Assembly (NCBI GenBank): GCA_003223215.1
Contig: QHYH01000144.1
Span: 1-39,688 of the forward strand
DNA: 39,688 nt
Direction: 5' to 3'
DNA from: Acidobacteriota bacterium
GTDB lineage: Bacteria > Acidobacteriota > Terriglobia > Acidiferrales > UBA7541
In this document: piece after piece, positions 7,682 to 15,542 of the stretch
Layout of the letters: each line of letters opens with the position of its first letter
Position numbering within the stretch: the first letter of the stretch is position 1
The notes under the pieces: model-generated
The model's input: the letters and a program-made list of their open reading frames with translations, nothing else
Databases searched by the model: none
What the model was told of the DNA's origin: nothing
Program-made: the position numbers and the translations under genes

Positions 7682-7948
7682 ATGGGTTTCGTACCGATCG
7701 GAGTTTCGGAGTACGTCAAGCTGCACGTGAAAGCTAACCCGGACGAGAATCCAACAGAGTTGCTAACGCGTTTGCGCAGTTGTGTTTCGGACGCCCTGAT
7801 GGGAGCGCGTTGCCACTGTGGGGCACCGGTCTGGGTTGTCGGGTCCGTTTCAGCGGGCTACGGGTGTTTCACCTGCATCACCGGCGAGGCATTTCCCAGC
7901 GAAGACTATGAGATTGATGAGGTCCTCACTGCCCGTGGGAAAGCGTGA
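7682..7948 (+). CDS. Small conserved-looking protein with CxC...CxxC
   Basis: An 88-residue protein starting MGFVPIGVSEYVKLHVKANP. It has an N-terminal helical half (ENPTELLTRLRSCVSDALMG) and a C-terminal half with RCHCGAPVWVVGS and GCFTCITGEAFPSEDYEIDE. The two cysteine pairs are spaced like a small zinc-binding knuckle. ATG 7682 is preferred over 7670 because a purine-rich GAGAAGAG lies just upstream. I do not recognise a named family. The acidic C-terminus and absence of signal or membrane segments suggest a cytoplasmic protein. Confidence 0.6.
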   Translation: MGFVPIGVSEYVKLHVKANPDENPTELLTRLRSCVSDALMGARCHCGAPVWVVGSVSAGYGCFTCITGEAFPSEDYEIDEVLTARGKA

Positions 7949-8287
7949 TTTTGACAGGCTGTGGGTTTGCGCCGGTCTCCGAACGTGACCGAAGGTGGAA
8001 TGCTGTCGAGAGATGGAGGGATCATAAGACGACTGCAATCGAAAGGCGGAATCCGTGTGAGTCGCTTGCAGCCCTGGATTGGTCGCGGGAGCACGTTGGT
8101 GCCGTCCTGATGCAGAAAGGTAAGGGCTGTGCCCCGTCTCACGCCAGCCCTTCGGCCTACCATTTGCGTAACGAGCGTTCGGTGTGCTACTGAAACTCGT
8201 AGGTTTCATCATTCTTTCCTTTTTAAGCATTGGGCGGAGTATTTGTTATCCCGCTCCCCGCCCCTAAGGCGGTACAGACAATTTGAT
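7949..8287. other. Stretch without a supported gene
   Basis: About 340 bp. Short open frames on both strands show no family motif, no good ribosome site and arginine/serine-rich composition. Nothing is called. Confidence 0.5.
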
Positions 8288-8338
8288 CCCGCACCGCAGG
8301 GCCTAATCCCAGGTTCATAACTCCTGGGCAGATGCGGG
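8288..8338 (-). terminator. Two-tier stem-loop downstream of the Rap1a-type gene
   Basis: The outer stem is CCCGCA (8288-8293) with TGCGGG (8333-8338) and the inner stem CCCAGG (8308-8313) with CCTGGG (8323-8328). It lies 8 bases past the stop of the minus-strand gene at 8346. There is no T-run, so it may act as a weak terminator or 3' mRNA stabiliser. Confidence 0.4.
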
Positions 8339-8345
8339 AAACTTT

Positions 8346-8795
8346 TTAATGCGCCGAAGCGTTTTTAGTGGAAGCCTTAATTGGCGTCAAGGTCACCAAA
8401 TTAGCCTCCTCTACCGCCATATGCAGGCCCCAATCGCCTGACCGATGTTCCCCTTCCGGGTGTTTTGACATGTAATTTACGAAAACACGAATGACCTGGC
8501 CAACGGTTGCTTCGCTGTCAAATTTTAGGATGTAGAAATGGTCTTCGCCGCCCTTAACCACACCACCGTTCATGGCCTCTATCCACCCGCTTATGAATCC
8601 GGAACAGAGTGCAATTTCATACCCATATTCGCCCATGAATTTGCCTTGGTCACGGTCCGGAGTGTTGGCGTAGGCGACGGAGTACTTGCAAACTTTTAGT
8701 AGCTCTCCCGCTTTGATGAGCGGTGTCGAGCTTGCTGTACTGCCGGTGACACTGCAAAGCAAAACAAATATGCAAATGATGATCGACGTCTTCAT
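8346..8795 (-). CDS. Secreted Rap1a/Tai-family-like protein
   Basis: A 149-residue protein with a clear signal peptide (MKTSIIICIFVLLCSVTGST, cleaved near ASS). The mature part fits the Rap1a domain: a cysteine-bearing start (LLKVCKY), a central CSGFISGWIEAM (relatives have CxGYVxGVxDA), then TVGQVIRVFVNYMSKHPEGE and a terminal helix. In Serratia, Rap1a and relatives are periplasmic immunity proteins against type VI amidase effectors. No such effector or type VI gene is visible here, so an immunity role is only a family hint. The start at 8795 is chosen because GAGGAG lies 11 bases upstream; a longer TTG start at 8813 overlaps that site. Confidence 0.65.
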   Translation of the reverse strand: MKTSIIICIFVLLCSVTGSTASSTPLIKAGELLKVCKYSVAYANTPDRDQGKFMGEYGYEIALCSGFISGWIEAMNGGVVKGGEDHFYILKFDSEATVGQVIRVFVNYMSKHPEGEHRSGDWGLHMAVEEANLVTLTPIKASTKNASAH

Positions 8796-8835
8796 GGCTG
8801 GTGTTCTCCTCAAATTTTATTACTGCGGAATCCTT

Positions 8836-9066
8836 TCATGCCTGCGCCCACATCCGGTCTTGGCGGAACATTATGGTGATTTTTGGTTTCTCAGAAAATT
8901 GCGCCCTGGCATGTTCTGCGAGGAATTGGTTCATGTGATCGACCAGGATTCTTCGCGTGCTTCTGTCAATCTCATTCATCAGACTCCTAACGACCTCCGG
9001 CCCGAAAACACCGGAAACTTTATAGTTGCGCAACCTGAGACGTAGAAAACTAAACAATCGGTCCAA
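8836..9066 (-). CDS. Possible small hypothetical protein
   Basis: A 76-residue frame with natural-looking composition: a basic N-terminal helix (FSFLRLRLRNYKVSG), an amphipathic helix (VVRSLMNEIDRSTRRILVDH) and a beta-like end (KPKITIMFRQD). The only start is TTG and no clear ribosome site precedes it. It may be a remnant. No family recognised. Confidence 0.25.
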   Translation of the reverse strand: MDRLFSFLRLRLRNYKVSGVFGPEVVRSLMNEIDRSTRRILVDHMNQFLAEHARAQFSEKPKITIMFRQDRMWAQA

Positions 9067-9542
9067 GATGCGTGGGAGTACCCGGACATTGGTACAGGAC
9101 CGGGACTACTATAATATCTGCCGAGTGCGGGATCACAGACAGTAGCCGCAGCCGTCAGGTTCTAATGGATAATTCCATCCTCAGTTAGAACGAAGTGCCC
9201 TACCACCGGACAAGATCGCGCCGAATTCAGTTTTGATTTGATTCATTTCGTTCTTCTGCGACCGGACAGGAAACAACGGGGAGGCATCAGGTCTCCTTCG
9301 CGGAACCTCTGCAAGACCTCAAATTCTGATTCTTTTTTGGAGAAAATATGAGACCACGGTGATCATCGAACTGTACCGGGCGGCGTAACAATCCGCCACT
9401 GAAGATCATGCGAGATGGCCAACGTTCAGAGCACAACTACGGCGTGAATTTGATTTAGCGGAATCATGGCGAATGGTACCCTGTTAATTCGAAAGCGGCA
9501 CCGAACTCTGCGGACGAGTTTTTGGCGCGGGCTTACGATGTC
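9067..9542. other. Intergenic region upstream of the TonB receptor
   Basis: About 475 bp between divergent genes. I find no protein or RNA gene. It should contain the promoter of the receptor at 9543, but no -35/-10 pair is convincing. Confidence 0.5.
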
Positions 9543-11882
9543 ATGATGATCACCGACAGGACGGTTCTTGTGGTCGGAGTGCTTGCCCTTGTCCTTCTTG
9601 CTGGAAGGACTACGAACGCGCAGCGTGCCCGGGGCGAACTGCGTATCGAGGTGCGTGACCCGCAGGGGGCTGTGGTGCCGACTGAAGCGGAACTGGTGAG
9701 CGACGCCAATCAATTTCGCCGGACATTTCATGTGGGTTTGGATGGCCGTTACGTGGTACAGGACCTTGCTTTTGGTGTCTATCGTCTCAGCGTAAGTACG
9801 GAGGGGTTTGCGCCATGGTCCGGCTTGGTCGAAGTTCGCTCGGAGGTCCCGGTTCGCGTCTCGGTGAGTTTGGGGCTTGCACCAGTGGCGACCCAAGTAC
9901 AAGTGAGCGATTCGGCCACCCTGCTTGACCCTTCTCGGACCGGAACAGTCTATCCTCTTGGGCGTCAAACGCTGGGTGAAGCCGTCGCGACGCAACCGGG
10001 TCGAGGCCTTTCCGATCTAGTCAACGATCTTCCGGGATGGTTGTATGAAGCGAATGGTGTTTTACACCCGCGCGGCTCAGAATACGACGTGCAATATGTA
10101 ATTGACGGACTGCCAATCACGGCGAATCGCTCGCCTGCTTTTGCGCCATCGCTCGATGCGGACGCTGTAGATTCCATGCGTGTACTGACAGCGAACTATC
10201 CCGCCGAGTATGGTCGGAAGCTGGGCGGGATCGTAGAGGTCACGACGGAAAAGAATGTACCCTCCGGATTGCATGGGCAGTTCGATGCAAGCGGGGGAAG
10301 TTTTGGAACCGCGAACGGTTCTGCTGGAGTTTCCTATTCACATGGAAAGGACCGCTTTTCGATCAGCGGTGACGCGTTCCATACAGATCGCTACCTGGAC
10401 CCGCCAGTCCTGGCGAACTACACGAATCGCGCGAGTGCCGATGGCTTCTCAGCCTCTTACGAGCGTGATTTCTCCGATCGTGACCGTTTACGCCTGACCG
10501 TTTCGCACAATATCGTTCGCTTCCTGGTTCCCAATGAACTTGTTCAGCAAGAAGCCGGGCAACAACAAGACATCACAAACACCGAGACGACCGGCCAGGT
10601 CTACTTCCAGCACATTATTTCGAGTGAGTTGTTGCTGAGTGTTTCCGGGAGTGTTCGAGACGCCGCTGCGACGCTCTCTTCGAATCCGTTTGCGACTCCC
10701 GTCATTGTTTTGCAGGACCGCGGGTATCGCGAAGGCTATGTCCGGGCGGACCTTGCTGGACACCACGGGCACCACGACTGGAAAGTGGGCGCGGACGCAA
10801 TATTCAACCCGGTCCATGAAAGTTTGCAGTACACCATCACTGATCCGACGCAATTCGATCCCGGGACGCAGCAACAGTTTCAGTTTTTGGACCACCGTTG
10901 GGATGTCGAGCCATCTGCCTACGCGCAAGATCAAATTCGCCTCGGCTATTGGAATCTCAGTGCTGGGCTCCGCATCGACCATTACGGTTTTGTCGTGCAG
11001 GAGTCGGCGTGGAGTCCCAGAATTGGCGTCTCTCGATATTTTCCATCGGCGAATCTATTGCTTCATGCATCCTACGACCGCGTGTTCCAGACCCCCGCGC
11101 TCGAGAATCTTCTCTTGGCTAGCTCGTCGCAGCTCGATTCGTTGAATCCTATTGTTGTGCGGCTCCCGGTCGAGCCCGCACGCGGTTACTACTATGAGGC
11201 CGGCGTCACGAAGTCATTTTTCGGGAAACTTCGGCTCGATGCAAACGTGTTCCGTCGCGATTTTCGCAACTATTCCGACGATGATGTTTTGCTGGATACG
11301 GGTGTGAGTTTTCCGATCGCTTTTGCAAAAGGGCGGATCACAGGCGAGGAGGTGCGAATTGAAGTTCCACACTGGGGGCGCTTCTCAGGTTACTTGAGCT
11401 ATGCCAATCAGGTGGGGATCGGCCAGGGGCCCATTACCGGTGGGCTCTTCCTCGGAAGCGACGCTTCGAACGCGCTGACTGACACCAGCCGGTTTCCGGT
11501 CAGTCAGGATCAACGCAATACGGCACGTGCGCGTCTGCGGTTACAGGCGACTCGGCACTTGTGGCTTGCCCTGGGCGGAGAATACGGCAGCGGATTACCG
11601 GCGGACACCCGTGGTGCTGGCCCAAGTTTGCTGCTGGCTCAGTTTGGCCCCGAGATATTGAACGAAGTGAATTTGGCGCGAGGACGAGTGAAACCGAACT
11701 TTGCGTTGGACGCTGGAGCAGGGTTCGAAGTCTACCGCAAGGAGCAACGGAGTGCGGCCCTGCAAATTCAGGCCGCGAATTTGACCGATCGCGTGAACGT
11801 GATCAATTTTGCGAGCCTCTTTTCCGGTACCGCAGTTGCGCCGCCGAGGAGTGTTTCCGGGCGGTTGAAGTTGACCTTCTAA
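9543..11882 (+). CDS. TonB-dependent receptor with carboxypeptidase-regulatory-like N-domain
   Basis: About 780 residues. MMITDRTVLVVGVLALVLLA is the signal peptide, ending near TTNAQ. Next is a CarboxypepD_reg-like beta sandwich (GELRIEVRDPQGAVVPTEAE ... VYRLSVSTEGFAPW, about 30-115). A plug follows to about 240 (SDLVNDLPGW, VQYVIDGLPI, YPAEYGRKLGGIVEVTTEKN), then a long beta barrel that ends in LKLTF with the terminal Phe typical of outer-membrane barrels. The family imports large nutrients with energy from TonB-ExbBD. This domain order is common in Acidobacteriota and Bacteroidota. The substrate is unknown. ATG 9543 or 9546 fits the signal peptide better than the TTG at 9522. Confidence 0.9.
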   Translation: MMITDRTVLVVGVLALVLLAGRTTNAQRARGELRIEVRDPQGAVVPTEAELVSDANQFRRTFHVGLDGRYVVQDLAFGVYRLSVSTEGFAPWSGLVEVRSEVPVRVSVSLGLAPVATQVQVSDSATLLDPSRTGTVYPLGRQTLGEAVATQPGRGLSDLVNDLPGWLYEANGVLHPRGSEYDVQYVIDGLPITANRSPAFAPSLDADAVDSMRVLTANYPAEYGRKLGGIVEVTTEKNVPSGLHGQFDASGGSFGTANGSAGVSYSHGKDRFSISGDAFHTDRYLDPPVLANYTNRASADGFSASYERDFSDRDRLRLTVSHNIVRFLVPNELVQQEAGQQQDITNTETTGQVYFQHIISSELLLSVSGSVRDAAATLSSNPFATPVIVLQDRGYREGYVRADLAGHHGHHDWKVGADAIFNPVHESLQYTITDPTQFDPGTQQQFQFLDHRWDVEPSAYAQDQIRLGYWNLSAGLRIDHYGFVVQESAWSPRIGVSRYFPSANLLLHASYDRVFQTPALENLLLASSSQLDSLNPIVVRLPVEPARGYYYEAGVTKSFFGKLRLDANVFRRDFRNYSDDDVLLDTGVSFPIAFAKGRITGEEVRIEVPHWGRFSGYLSYANQVGIGQGPITGGLFLGSDASNALTDTSRFPVSQDQRNTARARLRLQATRHLWLALGGEYGSGLPADTRGAGPSLLLAQFGPEILNEVNLARGRVKPNFALDAGAGFEVYRKEQRSAALQIQAANLTDRVNVINFASLFSGTAVAPPRSVSGRLKLTF

Positions 11883-11994
11883 GACTGCCACGCTAGCTCT
11901 TTCGCTTCCAGTTTGGACCTCGGACCTCATCTGCGTGGAGGTGGAATCTCGAAATCTGGCAGGATCTGCCCCGGAGATAGGTCATTGCCTCGCA

Positions 11995-12276
11995 GTGTAC
12001 ATTTGTGCATACCAGCGAATCGTGGACTGCGAATAGGATCCAGTCAAGGCCAAGGCGAACGTCACGAAGCACGGGATCCACTTCGCAGATGCCGCCAGCG
12101 GGCTCGAGGATGATTCGGCGCTGACCATTCCCGATCCTTACTTTGAAGAAGAACGGTGGATCACGCTCGGAATGGATGCTCTCGGCAGAGTTCTGGTGGT
12201 CATCTACACCTGGCGCGGGGAGAGGGTGCGGCTCATTTCGGCTCGGCAGGAGAGGCGGAAATATGAAGAGAGCCAT
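11995..12276 (+). pseudogene. brnT: BrnT-like toxin with nonsense codon
   Basis: The frame reads VYIC..YQRIVDCE, TAG (12034-12036), then DPVKAKANVTKHGIHFADAA, ALTIPDPYFEEERWITLGMD, RVLVVIYTWRGERVRLISAR and QERRKYEES. BrnT homologues have (F)EWDP at the start, so the TAG replaces the expected TGG Trp codon by one base change. Four residues between SAR and the ERR motif also seem missing, and the normal stop is lost: the frame reads on to 12477. BrnT is a RelE-like RNase. The antitoxin gene brnA overlaps its end in the usual order. Restart downstream of the stop would lack the first strand, so the toxin is probably dead. Confidence 0.8.
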
Positions 12277-12616
12277 GAAGCGCGAATACGATTTCAGCCG
12301 AGGCAAACGCGGACCTGTAATATCGGTTCCAAAGGGCAAGACCAGAACCACAATCCGACTGGACGACGATGTGCCCGATTGGTTTCGCCAACAGGCGGAT
12401 TTGGCTCGCGGAAACTATCAGACTTTAATCAACGATGCGCTGCGGCAGCAAATCCGTCGAGTTCAAGAGCCGCTTGAGGCCACCTTGCGTCGCGTCATCC
12501 GCGCAGGACCCTCAGTTGCTCGCCGCTGGCCGGAACGGCAATGTCCAAGAACACCAAAACCGCACGATTCAGCCGCACTATATCCTCGTCGGCGAGCCGG
12601 CCGGCGCGGAAGTTGA
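12263..12616 (+). CDS. brnA: BrnA-like antitoxin with altered C-terminus
   Basis: A 117-residue frame starting MKRAMKREYDFSRGKRGPVI, then VPKGKTRTTIRLDDDVPDWF and NYQTLINDALRQQIR. This is the BrnA ribbon-helix-helix DNA-binding domain, which represses the brnTA promoter and binds BrnT. Family members normally end soon after LRRVIREEL. Here the sequence runs out of family at LRRVIRAGPS and adds about 35 arginine/proline-rich residues, probably from a small frameshift near 12500. ATG 12263 (or 12275) follows a GGAGAGGCGGAA ribosome site. The DNA-binding core is intact although the partner toxin is not. Confidence 0.78.
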   Translation: MKRAMKREYDFSRGKRGPVISVPKGKTRTTIRLDDDVPDWFRQQADLARGNYQTLINDALRQQIRRVQEPLEATLRRVIRAGPSVARRWPERQCPRTPKPHDSAALYPRRRAGRRGS

Positions 12617-12666
12617 GTCTGTCCACAAGAAGTTTGGCCGCCAGGTGCGATCCTGTGGCTGCTGTG

Positions 12667-14697
12667 CTACTGGGCCCCGGTTGCTTGCACGAGCAACTCC
12701 ACCGAAGGCGCGACCATAAGCAGCAGCACGGCCTGCGGTTTTGCGGCGAGTTTCAGAAATTCGATATTTCGTTGCCGCGTATCGGCGTTGACGAGACGGT
12801 CTCCCTGCAAATCGTCAAGAGCCTGCAGGCCAATCTCTGCCACCTGGGCCAAGTTACGCGACACCGGCGCCAAATCTTGCGTCAAGAACGATCGTTTCAG
12901 CAAGGGTTGCAGCTTGGCATCGTTATCCCGCCACAACTGAAGCCATTCTCGGGCCTGCTGCCACTCCTCGCGGGTTGCCTTTCCCGAAGCGATTCGCTTG
13001 GCGATGTCGGTAAATTCGCGGGCTGTATCGCTTTCAGGTGGCACGGCATCGTCGAGGCGGTTGAGCGGTGTGAAGTCGCTAAAGGTCCGCAGTTCCTGGC
13101 GCTGATACAACCGGGGAGGTTGTACGACGGCCGCAAGCACTCTTAAGGGCTCTGGATCCGGCTCGCCGCTCATGCGCTCCAGCATTTCCTCCGTGATGCG
13201 TCTGTGGCGCAAGCCGTAGCAACCGAGTTTCTGCGATACGATCGCGAGCCGCTGGTACATCGAGTCCACATCCTGTACCTCTTGAGGAGACCACCACCGC
13301 TCCGCGATGGCGGCGGTGCGCGGCCATATGCGGTTGTCCATGTTTTCGTGCGACACGATGTCCGTCCACATGGTGGCCTCGCCGCCCAGCACGCGTGCCT
13401 TCTCATCCGCCGTGAGCGTTGCAGCAACGTCCCCTAACGGGTCGACCTGATAATGCTCCGCCGCTGACTGGTTCAAATCAATGTAATAGCCGGACGAGAG
13501 CACGGCGCGGTTGCCTTTGCGCGCGGCCTCTGCCAGTGACTTTGATCCGCGCCACGATTGGATGACTACGTCTTTCGGCGTATCAGGCTGAAGCACTTCG
13601 TCCCATCCAACCATGATCTTCTTCCGGCCCGCGATGGTCTTCTGGACTCTGGCTGTGAACAGCGCTTGCAAGGCCACTCCGTCCTTAATTCCGTGCGCCC
13701 GCATGAACTCGTTAATGCGTGGGTTGCCTTCCCATTCCTTGGGATCGCACTCATCTCCTCCCGCGTGAAAATAGGAATCGGGGAAAAGAGCAGTCATCTC
13801 GCCAATGAATCCGGTCAGAAACTTGTACGTGCTTTCGCGTGTGGGGTCGATCGCCGAACTGTGGGAGGGATCTTGGCCGCTGGCCAAATCCGGGTAGCCC
13901 AGAAACCATGACCCTGTATGGCAGGGCATGTCGAATTCCGGGACGACTCTGATGCCGCGGTCCCGCGCGTAGTCGATAATCTCCAGCACTTCATGTTGCG
14001 AGTAATAAAACCCGCCGGAGCCCTTTTCCTGCAATAAAGGGAATTTTTTGCTTTCCACGTGGAAGCCTTCATCGTCCGCGAAACGCCAATGGAAGACATT
14101 CAGTTTGACCGCTTCCATGCCGTCCAGATTGCGCTTGATGGTCGGGATGGGCACGAAACGATGTCCGGAGTCGATCAGCAATCCGCGCCAGGGGAAGCGC
14201 GGCTGATCGTCAATCGTCACGGCGGGAACAGTGAAGGCTTTCGGAGTAATTCTCACCAATTGAAGGAACGTCTGGAGGCCGCGAAGCGCCCCAAGTGGGT
14301 TCTGCGCTTTCAACTGAACATCGGTATTTGTGATTTCGAGGTGATAGGATTCATCTTCGCCCAGTTCCTGGATGGGCGCGCTCGGTCCCGCAGTCTGAAC
14401 GATGAAATGTGGTTCGTTGAGGCTTGCCTCGCGCCAAAGCGGGATGCCGGTTTCCTCGGAAAGCCTGTCCAGGAATCTCTGCCGCGCTCCTTCCAGCCGA
14501 GGTTCCTTGTACCCTTTCAGAGCGATGCCAAAATGCCCGTCAATAACGAATTCCCCCTCGCCGCGCACAACATGCGCGGGAAGAGGCATGACCGGCAGCG
14601 CCTCGTTTTGTCGCGCGCGAAGATTGCCTGCGGCGACAACCCAGCAAAACGCAAGCAAAGGAAATTCTAGTGAACGTGCCAGGCGCGGCTTTGGCAA
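12667..14697 (-). CDS. Beta-N-acetylhexosaminidase, GH20
   Basis: 676 residues. The N-terminal hydrophobic stretch (LEFPLLAFCWVVAAG) is a signal peptide. A GH20b domain (about 35-160) precedes the catalytic barrel that begins FPWRGLLIDSGHRFVP (about 168). Substrate and catalytic motifs follow: LNVFHWRFADDEGF (about 199-212), VVPEFDMPCHTGSW, and FHAGGDECD with the catalytic Asp315-Glu316 pair. Later come WRGSKSLAEAA, GGEATMWTDIV and IWPRTAAIAERWW. The family removes terminal GlcNAc or GalNAc by substrate-assisted catalysis, acting on chitin fragments, peptidoglycan or glycans. A C-terminal helical region of about 150 residues follows the barrel. It is convergent with the BrnTA locus and possibly periplasmic. 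Confidence 0.93.
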   Translation of the reverse strand: MPKPRLARSLEFPLLAFCWVVAAGNLRARQNEALPVMPLPAHVVRGEGEFVIDGHFGIALKGYKEPRLEGARQRFLDRLSEETGIPLWREASLNEPHFIVQTAGPSAPIQELGEDESYHLEITNTDVQLKAQNPLGALRGLQTFLQLVRITPKAFTVPAVTIDDQPRFPWRGLLIDSGHRFVPIPTIKRNLDGMEAVKLNVFHWRFADDEGFHVESKKFPLLQEKGSGGFYYSQHEVLEIIDYARDRGIRVVPEFDMPCHTGSWFLGYPDLASGQDPSHSSAIDPTRESTYKFLTGFIGEMTALFPDSYFHAGGDECDPKEWEGNPRINEFMRAHGIKDGVALQALFTARVQKTIAGRKKIMVGWDEVLQPDTPKDVVIQSWRGSKSLAEAARKGNRAVLSSGYYIDLNQSAAEHYQVDPLGDVAATLTADEKARVLGGEATMWTDIVSHENMDNRIWPRTAAIAERWWSPQEVQDVDSMYQRLAIVSQKLGCYGLRHRRITEEMLERMSGEPDPEPLRVLAAVVQPPRLYQRQELRTFSDFTPLNRLDDAVPPESDTAREFTDIAKRIASGKATREEWQQAREWLQLWRDNDAKLQPLLKRSFLTQDLAPVSRNLAQVAEIGLQALDDLQGDRLVNADTRQRNIEFLKLAAKPQAVLLLMVAPSVELLVQATGAQ

Positions 14698-15542
14698 GAT
14701 AACATCTCCGAAAAGCGAATCTATTGGATGGTCCAGCGTGTTATAGCATAACCCGGCCTCCTACCCACTTTGTTGCATGCTTTTCGGCGGTTGCTGTGCT
14801 TTCGGCTGTTTTAGTGAGGGAGGCACTCCGTCAGCCGTCCTCCGTCAGCCATCCTGTAAACTGACCCGCGGCGTGGAAACAACCCGACATCTGACACGGC
14901 CCAGAGAAGTTTCGGATTTGCCGATAAGGAGTCATTGCCTTCCCCCCAGGCCGAAATCGAAGAGTTCGCGCCGGCATGATGCCGATTTCGCCGAGCGACC
15001 GGGCGACCGCGAGCGCTGCGCCGACGAGGGCCGGTTCTGGAAGGGAGCACGCGCCTTTGAGAAGCAATGGCGAGACCCTGACAACGTTTATAGCGACGTC
15101 GAACGTCGCGAGGAAGAACCCAAGATGATTGCCGTCGCCTCTCGGTGTTATTCCCCACTCTGGCGTTGCCGAACAAGACCCAGGGAGTCTCAACAACAGC
15201 GAAAGAAAAAGCTGGCCTCCGAAGCGCGAGACGTAAGTAAATCGGGCGGAGCCGACAACCGCAGCGTGCACACCTGGCAAATATTTCGGATAAAACCTCC
15301 GAGCCGCAGCATTTACCTGCGAGATTATCGAAAGGCCTGGAATGGTGCACTAAGTTCGGTAGAGACTCGGTTATGGTCAGTGTATCGAAAGTTCACCAGG
15401 ACTCTGGGTCCCTCTTCAACGAAGCTTCCAGTTTGTGTATCGTAATATCATGCGGGTAGCCTGGCCAGGACTGCGCATTGCTTAGATGAATCTGCGCAGC
15501 TCCAGACCCATGGCGCGGTGACAATTTCTTCTTGACGCTCTG
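14698..15542. other. 845-bp stretch without a supported gene
   Basis: Two long open frames overlap on opposite strands (14777-15445 + and 14811-15350 -), but both are arginine- and serine-rich, lack ribosome sites and show no motif. They behave like chance frames in GC-rich DNA. A short direct repeat (CCGTCAGCC / TCCGTCAGCC) lies near 14825-14850. The promoter of the gene at 15543 should be near the right end. Nothing more is called. Confidence 0.5.

Noticed and set aside
12541-13146. 201-codon frame on the plus strand
   Set aside because: It lies antisense within the GH20 gene, whose motifs are unambiguous.
14777-15445. 222-codon open frame on the plus strand
   Set aside because: It overlaps an equally long frame on the other strand, is rich in Arg/Ser, has no ribosome site and no motif. 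Likely chance in GC-rich DNA.
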